Part shown: one piece after another, positions 1 through 9,666 of the stretch
How positions within the stretch are numbered: the stretch's first letter is position 1
Layout: every line of letters begins with the position of its first letter
Source: Clostridium estertheticum
Lineage (GTDB): Bacteria > Bacillota > Clostridia > Clostridiales > Clostridiaceae
NCBI RefSeq assembly: GCF_026650985.1
Contig: NZ_CP086239.1
Coordinates: 5,110,501 to 5,174,500 of the forward strand
Length of the DNA stretch: 64,000 nucleotides
Direction of reading: 5' to 3'
Translations under genes and position numbers: made by a program
The notes under the pieces: generated by a model
Seen by the model: only the letters and a program-made list of their open reading frames with translations
Databases searched by the model: none
Told to the model about the DNA's origin: nothing

Positions 1-450
1 CCCGGTAAAGTTTATAGGTCAGATGCAGCAGATGCTACTCATTCACCAATTTTTTATCAAATTGAAGGACTAGTAGTAGATAAGGGAATTACATTTGCTG
101 ATCTAAAGGGAACGTTAGAATTATTTACGCAAAAGATGTTTGGAGATAAGATGGAAACAAAGTTTAGACCACATCATTTTCCGTTTACAGAGCCTTCAGC
201 TGAGATGGATGCTACTTGCTTTGTGTGCAAGGGTAAAGGATGCAAGGTTTGTAGTGGAAGCGGTTGGATAGAACTTTTAGGCTGTGGAATGGTTCATCCA
301 GATGTTTTAAGAAATTGTGGAATTGACCCAGAAGTTTATAGTGGTTTTGCTTTTGGATTTGGACTTGATAGAATTACAATGCTTAACTACGGAATAGACG
401 ATATTCGCGCGCTTTATGAAAGTGATATGAAATTTTTAAAACAATTCTAA
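1..450 (+). CDS. pheS: Phenylalanyl-tRNA synthetase alpha subunit, C-terminal part (5' end outside window)
   Basis: The reading frame is open from the first base to a TAA at 448-450, so the gene begins upstream of the window. The roughly 149 visible residues hold class II synthetase motif 2 ([12 protein letters not shown]), a Cys-rich insert with [11 protein letters not shown]-like spacing that is usual in bacterial PheS, and motif 3 ([14 protein letters not shown]). PheS forms the catalytic half of the cytosolic alpha2beta2 enzyme that charges tRNA-Phe. pheT follows 89 bases downstream, the standard pheST operon. Any T-box leader would lie outside the window. Identity is secure; only the N-terminus is missing. 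Confidence 0.97.
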   Translation, partial: PGKVYRSDAADATHSPIFYQIEGLVVDKGITFADLKGTLELFTQKMFGDKMETKFRPHHFPFTEPSAEMDATCFVCKGKGCKVCSGSGWIELLGCGMVHPDVLRNCGIDPEVYSGFAFGFGLDRITMLNYGIDDIRALYESDMKFLKQF

Positions 451-539
451 ATTAATAATTATTTGCTACTTATATAGTTACAAGGGGCGAAACAATTAAT
501 ACTTGTTTTGTACTAACACAGATGCTAGGAGGATATATT

Positions 540-2918
540 ATGAAAGTTCCAGTTAAATGGCTTAAAGATTATGTCGATATAAATATTTCACCACAGGAGC
601 TCGGTGACAAATTAACTTTGTCTGGTTCAAAAGTTGAGGAAGTTATTATTTCGGGTGCTGAAATTCAAAATGTTGTTACAGGAAAAATAATAGAAATTGT
701 GAGTCATCCAGATGCTGATAAATTAGTTGTATGTCAGGTAGATATAGGACTTAGCGCACCAACACAAATTGTTACAGCAGCTACTAATATGAAAGAAAAT
801 GATATTGTACCGGTAGCACTTCATCAATCAACGCTACATGGAGGAGCGAAAATAAAGAAAGGCAAACTTCGTGGTATATTATCGAATGGTATGTTCTGCT
901 CTGAGGAAGAACTTGGAATAGCTGTGGATGAACCGGTTGAGGGTTTAATGATACTACCAAAGGATACACCACTTGGCAAAGACATAAAAGAAGTATTAAA
1001 TCTTCAAAGCGCTCTAATAGATTTTGAGATAACTTCTAATAGAGCAGATTGTCTTAGTATTATAGGAATAGCTAGAGAGACGGCCGCAACATTAGGTACA
1101 GAATATAGAAAGCCAGCTCTTGATTATAAAGCTACTGCAGAGGAGAATGTAGAGGATATCTATAAGGTAGATCTTAAGGATGAGTTATGCAAAAGATATA
1201 TGTTAAAGGGTATAAAAAATGTAAAAATTGAGCCATCACCACAGTGGATGCAAGAAAGACTTATAGAGGCTGAAATCAGACCTGTTAATAACATAGTAGA
1301 CATTACAAACTTTGTTATGGTTGAGCTTGGTCAACCTATGCATGCATTTGACGCTAGGCAAATTACTACTAATAACATAGTTGTAGAAAGAGCGAAAACG
1401 TTAGAAAAATTTACTACATTAGATGAAAAAGAAAGAGAGTTAGATGATAGTATATTAACAATAAAAGATGGGGATAGAACTATAGGACTTGCAGGTATAA
1501 TGGGAGGTCTTAATTCGGAAATTAAAGAAGACACCACAAGTGTAATATTTGAGGGCGCAAATTTTGATGGGGTTAATATAAGACTTGCTTCGAAAAAATT
1601 ATTGTTAAGAACTGATGCATCTTCAAAGTTTGAAAAAGATTTGGATCCTAATATGGCTGAAATGGCAATTAATAGGGCTTGTCATTTAGTAGAAGAATTA
1701 GGTGCGGGTGAAATAATGCAGGGGTGCATAGATGTATATCCAAATAAAATTAAATCTCATACTTTAGAAGTGGATATAAATTGGATTAATACTTTCCTCG
1801 GAACAAATATATCTAAGTATGATATGAAATCATATCTTGATAGATTAGAACTTGCTACTGAAATAATAGGTAATTTTCTAATTGTACAGTCGCCTTCCCA
1901 TAGATCTGATATTAATATCAGAGAAGATATTGCAGAAGAAATAGCTAGAATGTATGGTTACGATAATATACCATCTACATTACCTAATTGCGAAACTTCA
2001 AGAAGTGGGAAAAGTGAGAAGCAAAAGTTAGAAGACAGAGTAGTTCTTTCTTTAACTGCAAGCTCACTTAATCAATCAATAAGTTATTCTTTCGTAAGTC
2101 CTAAAATATTTAATAAGCTTTTAGTACCAGAAGAGAGTGAATTAAGGAATGTAGTTACTATAAAAAATCCACTAGGTGAAGATTATAGCATAATGAGAAC
2201 TACAACTATAGCATCTATGATGGACTCTTTATCAAGAAATTATTCAAGAAATAATGAAGAAGTTAGATTGTTTGAAATAGGTAAGGTTTATATACCTAGT
2301 GTTGATTTAGATAAGCTCCCAGAGGAAAGAAATATATTAACAATAGGAATGTATGGAAATGTTGATTATTTGGATTTAAAGGGTGTCGTTGAAAATGTAT
2401 TGGATAATTTGGGAATAAAAAATGCATCATATAAAAGGGAAAGTGAAAATCCTACTTATCATCCAGGAAAAACATCAAATTTGTATGTGAAGAGAGAATT
2501 TGTAGGTGTGGTTGGAGAAATTCATCCGAGTGTTTCGGAGAACTATGAGGTTTTACCAAGATGTTACATCGCAGAATTAAACTTGGATATATTATATAAA
2601 CATACAGATTTAAATAATAAGTATAAATCACTTCCAAAATTTCCTGCTGTTACAAGAGATATTGCTCTTTTAGTTGATGAGGAAGTTTTAGTTCAAGACA
2701 TTGAAGATGTAATTGTAAAACAAGGTGGTAATATTTTAGAAAGTGTTAAGTTATTTGATGTATATAAAGGTAAACAAATAGCAGAGGGTAAGAAAAGTAT
2801 AGCTTATGCTATAGTCTACAGAAGGTCAGATAAAACATTAACTGACGATGAGGTAAATAAGGTACACGAGAAAATACTAAGAACTTTAGAGAATAAAGTT
2901 GGTGCAGAGCTTAGATAA
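540..2918 (+). CDS. pheT: Phenylalanyl-tRNA synthetase beta subunit
   Basis: The protein has 792 residues, the normal length for bacterial PheT. Domains in order are the N-terminal tRNA-binding OB fold (about 40-150), the B3/B4 core with the editing region (about 205-390), the B5 domain (about 400-475), the catalytic-like core (about 490-690) and the C-terminal anticodon-binding FDX-ACB domain (about 700-792, with the [13 protein letters not shown] segment). I chose the ATG at 540 because AGGAGG at 527-532 lies seven bases upstream. An in-frame ATG at 522 would put that site inside the gene. PheT pairs with PheS, proofreads mischarged tRNA and binds tRNA-Phe. A hairpin terminator follows directly. 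Confidence 0.97.
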   Translation: MKVPVKWLKDYVDINISPQELGDKLTLSGSKVEEVIISGAEIQNVVTGKIIEIVSHPDADKLVVCQVDIGLSAPTQIVTAATNMKENDIVPVALHQSTLHGGAKIKKGKLRGILSNGMFCSEEELGIAVDEPVEGLMILPKDTPLGKDIKEVLNLQSALIDFEITSNRADCLSIIGIARETAATLGTEYRKPALDYKATAEENVEDIYKVDLKDELCKRYMLKGIKNVKIEPSPQWMQERLIEAEIRPVNNIVDITNFVMVELGQPMHAFDARQITTNNIVVERAKTLEKFTTLDEKERELDDSILTIKDGDRTIGLAGIMGGLNSEIKEDTTSVIFEGANFDGVNIRLASKKLLLRTDASSKFEKDLDPNMAEMAINRACHLVEELGAGEIMQGCIDVYPNKIKSHTLEVDINWINTFLGTNISKYDMKSYLDRLELATEIIGNFLIVQSPSHRSDINIREDIAEEIARMYGYDNIPSTLPNCETSRSGKSEKQKLEDRVVLSLTASSLNQSISYSFVSPKIFNKLLVPEESELRNVVTIKNPLGEDYSIMRTTTIASMMDSLSRNYSRNNEEVRLFEIGKVYIPSVDLDKLPEERNILTIGMYGNVDYLDLKGVVENVLDNLGIKNASYKRESENPTYHPGKTSNLYVKREFVGVVGEIHPSVSENYEVLPRCYIAELNLDILYKHTDLNNKYKSLPKFPAVTRDIALLVDEEVLVQDIEDVIVKQGGNILESVKLFDVYKGKQIAEGKKSIAYAIVYRRSDKTLTDDEVNKVHEKILRTLENKVGAELR

Positions 2919-2930
2919 TAGCAAATAATT

Positions 2931-2960
2931 AAAACTCCCTTAAAGTAAGGGAGTTTTAAT
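2931..2960 (+). terminator. Rho-independent terminator after pheT
   Basis: Twelve-base arms (AAAACTCCCTTA and TAAGGGAGTTTT) flank a short loop 12 bases after the pheT stop. The T-rich 3' arm serves as the U tract. Confidence 0.8.
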
Positions 2961-3056
2961 TATGTAATGCATATTTCTTATTAAGTATACCAAGTTATTA
3001 ATTGTTTGATTTGTATGATTAATTTCAAAATATTGGTTTTATTAAAAGTTATATTG

Positions 3057-3065
3057 TGGTACAAT
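3057..3065 (+). promoter_or_regulatory. Extended -10 promoter candidate for zapA
   Basis: TGTGGTACAAT contains a TGnTACAAT extended -10, 35 bases before the zapA ATG. A weak TTGGTT upstream is not at ideal spacing. The call rests on the motif only. Confidence 0.35.
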
Positions 3066-3099
3066 GGGGTTAACTAATCTGTCTAAGAGGGTGTTTTAG

Positions 3100-3699
3100 A
3101 TGAACGTTGTAACAATAAAAATAAATGGCATTGAATATAATTTAAAAGGTGATGAAAGAGAAGAATATTTACATATGGTAGCCAGTTATGTTGATAAAAA
3201 GATAAAGAATATAATGGGAAATAATGAAAAACTTAGTACCTCTTCTGCAGCAATTTTAACGGCTTTAAATTTAGGTGATGATATGTTTAAAAGCAATTCA
3301 CTTTGCAAGGAACTTTCAACTAAAGGTGAAGAATTAAATAAACATGATAAGGAATTGACAGGTAAGTTGGAAGATTTAAAAAAACAGTTAAGCCATATGG
3401 AAGATTACAATCAGGAATTGCTTAATAAATGTAAAAATATAGAGAAAACTGAATATGTAAAAACCTTAGAGCAAGAAAATATAGATATGCAAAAGCAATT
3501 AGAAGGTATGAAAGAGATAAATAAAATTTCTAGCGAAGAAAATAGAAGCATTAAAACAGAAAATAAAGAAATGAAATTTAAGCTTCAGTCTTATAAGTAT
3601 AAGATAATTGATTCTCAAAATAAGTTGATAGAATATCAAATTAGTTTGGCTAAACAAAAGAAAATAAACAATCCTCTTTTAGTTACACGTAAAAAATAA
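3100..3699 (+). CDS. zapA: ZapA-family cell division protein with long coiled-coil extension
   Basis: Of 199 residues, the first ~70 match the ZapA fold: an N-terminal VTIKINGIEYNLKGDEREEYL strand-turn segment, then a helix with VASYVDKKIKNI. ZapA binds FtsZ and bundles Z-ring filaments in the cytosol. Typical ZapA is about 90-110 residues. The rest here (about 75-195) is Lys/Glu-rich predicted coiled coil, an extension common in clostridial relatives. Position right after pheST is the usual clostridial arrangement. AGAGGGTG precedes the ATG, and the gene stands alone between two terminators. The family call is firm for the N-terminal half; the role of the coiled coil is unknown. Confidence 0.85.
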   Translation: MNVVTIKINGIEYNLKGDEREEYLHMVASYVDKKIKNIMGNNEKLSTSSAAILTALNLGDDMFKSNSLCKELSTKGEELNKHDKELTGKLEDLKKQLSHMEDYNQELLNKCKNIEKTEYVKTLEQENIDMQKQLEGMKEINKISSEENRSIKTENKEMKFKLQSYKYKIIDSQNKLIEYQISLAKQKKINNPLLVTRKK

Positions 3700-3724
3700 A
3701 TTTTATTTAAGAGTATGTTTAAGG

Positions 3725-3748
3725 TGTCGCCGAAAGGCGGCTTTTTTA
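3725..3748 (+). terminator. Rho-independent terminator after zapA
   Basis: GTCGCC-GAAA-GGCGGC forms a GC-rich stem on a GAAA tetraloop and is followed by TTTTTT. Confidence 0.9.
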
Positions 3749-3889
3749 TTGATAAGGGAATAAGAATACATAAACAATATATATCTTTGGATAGAGGAAT
3801 ACTTTTTTTAAAAATTTCCACTATACCTTAGCTATTTATTTAGTTATAATTAAAGCATGGTGTTATGCCATGAAAAGGATGGTACATAT

Positions 3890-5836
3890 ATGAATTTGTT
3901 AACAATAGAAGAAGTGAGTAAAAGTTATAGTGAGAGAATACTCATTGATAAAGTATCACTAGGTATAAGTGATGGAGATAAAATGGGATTAATAGGTGTT
4001 AATGGTACTGGAAAATCAACTTTTTTAAAAATAATAGCCGGTTATGAAGTCCCAGATGGGGGCAGAATTATAAAGGGCAATAGGGTTAATATAGAGTATT
4101 TATCTCAAAATCCTGAGTTTGATTCAGAAGCTACAGTACTTGAGCAGATTTTCAAGAGTGATACTGATGTTATGAAAGTCATAAGGGAATATGAAGTAGT
4201 TTTAGAAAAATTACAGGAGAATCCAGAAAGTGAATCTACTCTAAATGCATTAATGAGGCTAAATGATAAAATGGATGCATGTAATGGATGGCAAGTGCAA
4301 GATGATGCTAAAATTATTTTAACGAAGCTTGGGATAACTGATTTTAAGCAGCGTATAGGTGAACTTTCAGGTGGGCAAAGAAAGAGAGTAGCTTTATGTA
4401 GTGCACTTATTACTCCATCAGATCTATTGATCTTGGATGAGCCTACAAATCATATGGATAATAAAATAATTGATTGGTTAGAGAAGTTTTTAAACAAAAG
4501 AAAAGGTGCTTTACTTATGATTACCCATGATAGGTATTTTTTAGATAGAATAACAAATAAAATTCTTGAACTAGACAAGGGTAATTTATATAGTTATGAT
4601 GGTAATTATTCTGTATATTTGGAAAAGAAAGTTGAGAGAATGGCTTTAGTGGATACACTAGAGAGAAAAAGGCAGAGTTTGTTTAAAAAGGAACTAGCGT
4701 GGATAAGACGTGGAGCGAAAGCTAGAAGTACAAAGCAAAAGGCTAGAATTGACCGTTTTGATGAACTAAAAGATGGAAAAGTAGATACTTCAAGTGATAA
4801 CTTAGAGCTATCTTCGGCATCTACAAGACTTGGTAAAAAGATTATGAATGTTGAACATATATATAAAGCATTTGGTGAAAAAAAATTAATTGAAGATTTT
4901 AGTCATATATTCACAAGGAGAGATAAAGTTGGAATTATAGGCCCTAATGGAATGGGAAAATCTACTCTAATGAATATTTTAAGTGGAGTACTAAAACAAG
5001 ATGCAGGGCTCGTTGAATGGGGCGAAACAGTAAAAATTGGATTTTTTCATCAAGAAAATGGTGAGATGAATGAAAAACTTCGTGCAATTGAATACATAAG
5101 AGAAGGTGCAGAATACATATCTACAGGTAGTGGAGAAAAGATCACAGCATCGCAAATGCTTGAGAGATTTTTATTTGATAAAAATACGAAACATTCATTT
5201 ATTTCTAGTTTATCAGGTGGAGAGAAACGAAGGTTGTATTTATTAAGAATTCTTATGGAAGCTCCAAATGTATTATTTTTAGACGAGCCGACTAATGACT
5301 TTGATATTCAAACACTAGCGGTACTAGAAGATTATTTAGATGGATTTAATGGTGTTGTTATAACTGTATCACATGATAGATACTTTTTAGATAGAGTATC
5401 TGATAAAATATTCAGCTTTGAGGGCAATGCAAAAATAGTACAATTTGTTGGAAATTATACTGATTATCAAGAATATATAGAAAAAAATCCTGAGGTGCTT
5501 GAAGGCAATAATGAGGTGAATAAAGAAGAAAAAAAAGAGCTTGATAATAAAGAAGTTGTTATAGATGATAATCAAGACATTAAAAATGATAAGCCTTTAA
5601 AGTTTACGTTTAAAGAGAAAAAAGAATTTGAGGAAATAGACGGTGCAATTGAGCAGAAAGAAACAGAACTTGTAGATGTTAATAAAAAAATTAACGCTGG
5701 CAGTAGTGACTTTGAATATTTGGAAGAATTGGTGCAGCAGCAAAAAACTATTAAAGTAGAGACTGAATATTTAATGAAGCGTTGGACATATTTAAATGAA
5801 TTAGTAGAAAAAATAGAATCTCAGAAAAATAGTTAA
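3890..5836 (+). CDS. ABC-F family ATPase, Uup/YfmR type
   Basis: This is a 648-residue soluble protein with two ABC cassettes in one chain and no membrane segments. Cassette 1 has Walker A GVNGTGKST (about 36-44), signature LSGGQRKR and Walker B LILDEPTNHMD. Cassette 2 has GPNGMGKST, LSGGEKRR and FLDEPTND. A charged linker carries the ribosome-interacting region between them. The last ~80 residues form the helical-hairpin C-terminal domain typical of Uup. ABC-F proteins bind the ribosomal E site and relieve stalled translation; YfmR, the Bacillus Uup homologue, is tied to polyproline stalls. The ATG at 3890 is preceded by AAAGGATGG. The in-frame ATG at 3857 lacks a ribosome site. An acidic insert (about 535-570) precedes the C-terminal domain. 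Confidence 0.9.
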   Translation: MNLLTIEEVSKSYSERILIDKVSLGISDGDKMGLIGVNGTGKSTFLKIIAGYEVPDGGRIIKGNRVNIEYLSQNPEFDSEATVLEQIFKSDTDVMKVIREYEVVLEKLQENPESESTLNALMRLNDKMDACNGWQVQDDAKIILTKLGITDFKQRIGELSGGQRKRVALCSALITPSDLLILDEPTNHMDNKIIDWLEKFLNKRKGALLMITHDRYFLDRITNKILELDKGNLYSYDGNYSVYLEKKVERMALVDTLERKRQSLFKKELAWIRRGAKARSTKQKARIDRFDELKDGKVDTSSDNLELSSASTRLGKKIMNVEHIYKAFGEKKLIEDFSHIFTRRDKVGIIGPNGMGKSTLMNILSGVLKQDAGLVEWGETVKIGFFHQENGEMNEKLRAIEYIREGAEYISTGSGEKITASQMLERFLFDKNTKHSFISSLSGGEKRRLYLLRILMEAPNVLFLDEPTNDFDIQTLAVLEDYLDGFNGVVITVSHDRYFLDRVSDKIFSFEGNAKIVQFVGNYTDYQEYIEKNPEVLEGNNEVNKEEKKELDNKEVVIDDNQDIKNDKPLKFTFKEKKEFEEIDGAIEQKETELVDVNKKINAGSSDFEYLEELVQQQKTIKVETEYLMKRWTYLNELVEKIESQKNS

Positions 5837-5880
5837 ATCATTTCCAGGGGAGCGAATCTCTTGCGGAAGTGAATATTAAC

Positions 5881-5959
5881 GACCTCAGAAGGTAGATCTC
5901 ACACTTGTAGAAGTGTCAGATTTACCTTCTGAAATGTCGTTTAAATAATAAAGAAGGTA
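5881..5959 (+). promoter_or_regulatory. Leader with alternative hairpin that could mask the helicase SD
   Basis: The octamer AGAAGGTA occurs at 5887-5894 and again at 5952-5959, where it contains the likely Shine-Dalgarno of the next gene. Its exact complement TACCTTCT lies between them at 5923-5930. The middle arm can pair with the first copy (extended by TC/GA and GAC/GTC bases and enclosing a second stem, CACTT/AAGTG) or with the SD itself. There is no U tract, so it is not a simple terminator. Mutually exclusive pairing of this kind is typical of translational switches. The base pairing is seen; the switching is inferred. Confidence 0.45.
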
Positions 5960-5965
5960 TAACCT

Positions 5966-8332
5966 GTGGATAAAAGTAGAGACATAAAAATATCTGTGCG
6001 TAACTTAGTAGAGTTTGTACTAAGAGCTGGGGATTTGGATATGCGGTTTATGGGAAGCAGCAGGGCTGTAGAGGGTACCAAAGCACATCAAAAGATTCAA
6101 AAAGAAAATAGTGAAAAGTATTCTGTCTTGCTTGGTGAGGAATATTTATCTGAGGTAAGTTTAAAACATATAACAATACATAATGATATTACTATTGTAA
6201 TTGATGGACGAGCCGATGGTATTCTAATAAAAGATGGAAAAGTCACCATAGATGAAATTAAAACAGTTACTAAAGATATAGAAGTTATAAAAGAAGATTA
6301 CAATAATCTACACTGGGCTCAAGCTAAGTGTTATGCGTATATATACGGGATCCAAAATGACCTTACTCTTATTAATGTTCAATTAACATATTATGAAATA
6401 AGTAGTGAAAAAACTAAGCGATTTATTAAAGCTTTTTCAATTAATAAACTCAAAGAGTTCTTTGATGAAATTATTTCTAATTATTTTATATGGGCTAATA
6501 TTACAAATGATTGGAATATGAAGCGAGATAAGACTATAAAAGATTTAAAGTTTCCTTTTGATAGTTATAGGGAGGGACAAAGAGAACTAGCAGTTTCTGT
6601 ATACAAAACAATAGTAGAAGGCAAAAAAATGTTTGTGCAAGCTCCCACTGGAATAGGTAAAACTATATCTACATTGTTCCCAAGCATTAAGGCTATTGGA
6701 GAAGGGCATACCTCAAAAATTTTTTACTTAACTGCAAAAACTATAACAAGACAAGTTGCACAGGATGCATTTGATAAAATGAAAGAGCGAGGCCTTGAGT
6801 GTAAGACTATTACAATAACTGCAAAGGATAAAGTATGTTTTAGTAAGGGCAGTGCATGTAATCCAGAACAATGTAAATTTGCAAAAGGACATTTCGATAG
6901 GGTTAATGATGCTATTTTTGATATATTGAAGAATGAAAATACATTTAGTAGAGATATAATTGAGATGTATTCGAATAAACATAATGTATGTCCTTTTGAA
7001 TTTTCGTTAGATTTAACTTTGTGGGCTGATTGTGTTATATGCGATTATAATTATGTATTTGACCCTAGGGTCTACTTAAAAAGATTCTTTACTGATAACA
7101 ATGGAGATTATACTATATTGGTTGATGAAGCTCACAACCTAGTAGATAGGGCAAGAGAAATGTTTTCATCCCAAATTAATAAGAAACTACTTTTACAATT
7201 GAAAAAAGATATAAAAGGTAAAAATGATCAAATGTATAAAATATTAAGTAAGTTAAATTCTTTTATGTTAAATATGAAAAAAATGTGCAATGAAGATGGG
7301 TATTATAAACAAGAATCTGAACCCGTAGAAGTATTTAATCTTCTTACAAGGCTTACTAAAATATTAGAAATATGGCTCACTAAAAATGAAAAATCTGAAA
7401 TATATGATAACTTTTTAGAGTTATATTTTAATTCACTCAGTTTTATAAGAATAGCTGAACTATACGATGACAAATATATAACTTATGTAGAAAGTTTTGA
7501 GGATGATGTAGTGTTAAAAATATTTTGCCTAGATCCATCTAAGCTTCTAAGAGAAGCATCCAAAAGAGGGCGATCAGTGATATATTTCTCTGCAACATTA
7601 CTTCCTCTATCATATTTTAAAGAAATTTTAGGTGGGCAAAGCAAGGATTATAATTTAACTCTAAATTCCCCATTTGATAAAAACAAACTTAAAGTTATGA
7701 TAGCTAAGGATATTTCTACTAAATATAATAGGAGAGAAAACAGTTACCCGAAAATAGTAGAATATATATATTCTGTGATAAAGGCTAAAAAGGGAAATTA
7801 CATGGTGTTTTTTCCGTCATATAAATATATGGAGGTCGTTTTTAATAGGTTTTCGAAGATATATCCAAGTGTGAAAGTTAGTATTCAAGTTAATGCAATG
7901 ACTGAAGAAGCTAGGGAAGAGTTCCTTAAGAATTTTAATAGAGATGGTAAAGAGAATATTCTAGGGTTTGGAGTTTTAGGTGGTATTTTCTCAGAAGGGA
8001 TTGATTTAAAAGGTGACGCATTGATTGGTGTTATAATCATTGGGGTAGGGCATCCTATGATTTGCTTTGAACGGGAAATTATTAAAGATTACTTTAATAA
8101 TAAAAGCAATTGTGGTTATGAATATTCTTATATGTACCCAGGTATGAATAAAGTACTACAGGCAGCAGGAAGAGTGATTAGAACAGAAGAGGATAGAGGA
8201 ACTGTACTTTTAATAGATGATAGATTTCTTAATCAAAGGTATAGAAGACTATTTCCAAAAGAATGGAATAATTATCAAATAATTAATAACAAGATCCATG
8301 TAAGTGAAGAAATTTGTGATTTTTGGAAATAA
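5966..8332 (+). CDS. PD-(D/E)XK nuclease fused to XPD/DinG-like Fe-S helicase
   Basis: The product has 788 residues. Residues about 1-190 look like a Cas4/RecB-type PD-(D/E)XK nuclease: a G.KAH helix, IDGRADGI (catalytic Asp), DEIKT (E-x-K) and a downstream Q..CYAY helix. The helicase follows. It has Walker A APTGIGKT (about 225), four Cys candidates for a 4Fe-4S cluster (CFSKGSACNPEQC, then CPFEF about 342 and CVIC about 358), DEAH (about 386) and a C-terminal helicase domain ending in QAAGRVIRTEEDRG. The family unwinds damaged or structured DNA 5'-3'. The start is GTG at 5966, the first start after an in-frame stop, with AGAAGGT upstream. It follows the ABC-F gene by 129 bases. The specific role is unknown, likely DNA repair. 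Confidence 0.85.
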   Translation: MDKSRDIKISVRNLVEFVLRAGDLDMRFMGSSRAVEGTKAHQKIQKENSEKYSVLLGEEYLSEVSLKHITIHNDITIVIDGRADGILIKDGKVTIDEIKTVTKDIEVIKEDYNNLHWAQAKCYAYIYGIQNDLTLINVQLTYYEISSEKTKRFIKAFSINKLKEFFDEIISNYFIWANITNDWNMKRDKTIKDLKFPFDSYREGQRELAVSVYKTIVEGKKMFVQAPTGIGKTISTLFPSIKAIGEGHTSKIFYLTAKTITRQVAQDAFDKMKERGLECKTITITAKDKVCFSKGSACNPEQCKFAKGHFDRVNDAIFDILKNENTFSRDIIEMYSNKHNVCPFEFSLDLTLWADCVICDYNYVFDPRVYLKRFFTDNNGDYTILVDEAHNLVDRAREMFSSQINKKLLLQLKKDIKGKNDQMYKILSKLNSFMLNMKKMCNEDGYYKQESEPVEVFNLLTRLTKILEIWLTKNEKSEIYDNFLELYFNSLSFIRIAELYDDKYITYVESFEDDVVLKIFCLDPSKLLREASKRGRSVIYFSATLLPLSYFKEILGGQSKDYNLTLNSPFDKNKLKVMIAKDISTKYNRRENSYPKIVEYIYSVIKAKKGNYMVFFPSYKYMEVVFNRFSKIYPSVKVSIQVNAMTEEAREEFLKNFNRDGKENILGFGVLGGIFSEGIDLKGDALIGVIIIGVGHPMICFEREIIKDYFNNKSNCGYEYSYMYPGMNKVLQAAGRVIRTEEDRGTVLLIDDRFLNQRYRRLFPKEWNNYQIINNKIHVSEEICDFWK

Positions 8333-8345
8333 TACATTTTAAAAT

Positions 8346-8378
8346 AAAAAAACTTGAGCGGATGCTCAAGTTTTTTTT
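8346..8378 (+). terminator. Rho-independent terminator after the nuclease-helicase gene
   Basis: AACTTGAGC-GGAT-GCTCAAGTT is flanked by an A run upstream and eight T downstream. The symmetry allows termination in both directions. Confidence 0.9.
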
Positions 8379-8891
8379 ATACTTAAAGTCTATTTATTAA
8401 TATATTGGGGGGGGATAAAGAAAGGAAACCTAATTTATTTATAACAGCTACAAATACATCTACATAAAATATTTATATCCATGAATACGATAATAGTTCA
8501 CTAATAGGACATAAATAGTTTCCTTTTATTATGGGGGTACTTAAGTTTTGCAATTAATGTCGAAATAAGATTTATCTTTTGTGTGTATATTACCAATATG
8601 TTTCGACTTATTTCTTGATTTAAGAATACCATGGATTACACAAATAGTCAATAGAATTATAAAAAGTTTAATTTAAACAAATTTAAAACTAAAAACGACA
8701 AAAACATTCGACAAAATATAAGGAATATAGTATTGAGATAGGAATATTAAAGTGAAAAAATAATTAATTGTCATCAAGTATCTTTTACAGAAAATTAATA
8801 ATGATTAAAGCTTTATAGTGATAGACTATATGAGAGTGGCAAATTAGAGAGTGTTATCTATTTAAAAGTATAATAAGGAGGAATAATATAA
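8379..8891. other. 513-base intergenic stretch with Spo0A-box-like sites, no gene seen
   Basis: I find no credible reading frame or RNA gene. It contains an eight-G run at 8407-8414, a GAAATAAG/CTTATTTC inverted repeat (8562-8569 and 8607-8614), and several GTCGAA-type hexamers described separately. It is probably the long regulatory region of the zinc-ribbon gene downstream. Confidence 0.5.
8706..8717 (-). promoter_or_regulatory. Candidate Spo0A box
   Basis: The minus strand reads ATTTTGTCGAAT, matching the 0A consensus TTTGTCRAA. Related cores lie at 8558-8564 (TGTCGAA) and 8602-8608 (minus strand AGTCGAA), and a half-match ACGACAAAA at 8695-8703. Clustering upstream of one gene supports Spo0A or a similar sporulation-phase regulator. 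Binding is inferred. Confidence 0.5.
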
Positions 8892-9317
8892 ATGTTTGTT
8901 AAATCTTCTAAAGAACTTTATGGTTGGGATAGATTTTCAAAAGTAACCTTATTGCTAGGAATATTTTTGCTTGTAACTAGGTCTTGGATTTTAGCAGCGA
9001 CACTTATTATCTATTCGATTTGGAGAAGTAGGTCAACTAACATGTCTGGAAGAAGTAATGAAAAATTTGTCTATGAAAATATAGAAAGGAATTTTCATTA
9101 TAAAATCAAAAATTTTAGACAAAGTTTTAAACAAAATATAAAAAATTTTAAGATTAAAATTAAAAAATATAAGCCATTAGAGCAATTTAAAGAAAAAAGA
9201 AATTATATGATAACTTATTGTCCCAAATGTAGGCAGAAATTAAGAGTGCCAAAACGCAAGGGTAAAATTATTGTAACTTGTTCAAAGTGTAGTAGCGAGT
9301 TTAGATTAAGAACATAA
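8892..9317 (+). CDS. Small membrane protein with C-terminal zinc ribbon
   Basis: I do not recognise a named family. The 141 residues contain a short N-terminal arm, one or two hydrophobic helices (about 17-43, VTLLLGIFLLVTRSWILAATL), a highly basic Lys/Asn/Phe-rich linker (about 60-105) and a C-terminal CPKC...CSKC zinc ribbon (about 113-133, followed by SEFRLR). This fits a membrane-anchored protein with a cytoplasmic zinc ribbon that may bind nucleic acid or protein. AAGGAGG sits nine bases before the ATG. Upstream Spo0A-like boxes suggest developmental control. The gene is monocistronic and a terminator overlaps its stop codon. Confidence 0.8.
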   Translation: MFVKSSKELYGWDRFSKVTLLLGIFLLVTRSWILAATLIIYSIWRSRSTNMSGRSNEKFVYENIERNFHYKIKNFRQSFKQNIKNFKIKIKKYKPLEQFKEKRNYMITYCPKCRQKLRVPKRKGKIIVTCSKCSSEFRLRT

Positions 9318-9349
9318 AAAAGATATCCTTTAGAAGGATATCTTTTTTA
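9317..9349. terminator. Hairpin terminator between zinc-ribbon gene and abrB
   Basis: AAAAAGATATCCTT and AAGGATATCTTTTTT pair around a TAG loop directly at the upstream stop codon. The A/T flanks are symmetrical, so it can also stop abrB transcription on the minus strand. Confidence 0.85.
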
Positions 9350-9398
9350 TGTTTTTCTTTAGTAGGCTTGTACATAGTGTAGGAAAAAATATCCTAAA

Positions 9399-9644
9399 TT
9401 ATTTACCTGAACCTAATTCAGCAAGACAATCTTTACAAATGTTTTTGCCTTTATAGTTTACAACGTCTCTTGCATTTTGACAGAAAATACAAGCTGGTTC
9501 ATATTTTTTAAGAATGATTTGATCACCATCTACATAGATTTCTAAAGCGTCCTTGATATCTATATCTAAAGTTCTTCTTAATTCTATAGGAATAACAATT
9601 CTTCCAAGTTCATCCACTTTTCTTACAATACCTGTTGATTTCAT
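9399..9644 (-). CDS. abrB: AbrB-family transition-state regulator
   Basis: The protein has 81 residues. Residues 1-50 are almost the classic AbrB/SpoVT swapped-hairpin DNA-binding domain (MKSTGIVRKVDELGRIVIP, then ELRRTL, IYVDGDQIILKKY). The tail differs from Bacillus AbrB: it carries CIFC...CKDC, a likely zinc knuckle. AbrB is a global repressor of stationary-phase and sporulation genes and is itself repressed by Spo0A in Bacillus. GAGGAGG lies upstream of the ATG. A strong sigma-A promoter and a 0A-like core just downstream of its start point fit that circuit. Identity is firm; the regulon in this organism is not visible. Confidence 0.92.
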   Translation of the reverse strand: MKSTGIVRKVDELGRIVIPIELRRTLDIDIKDALEIYVDGDQIILKKYEPACIFCQNARDVVNYKGKNICKDCLAELGSGK

Positions 9645-9666
9645 TTAATTTCCTCCTCGAACATCT

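Noticed and set aside
3890-5836. Antibiotic-resistance ABC-F (Vga/Lsa/OptrA type)
   Set aside because: The Uup-type C-terminal domain and the linker point to a housekeeping ribosome factor.
8401-8420. G-run as a possible quadruplex regulator
   Set aside because: A single run of eight G without further G tracts nearby cannot form an intramolecular quadruplex.
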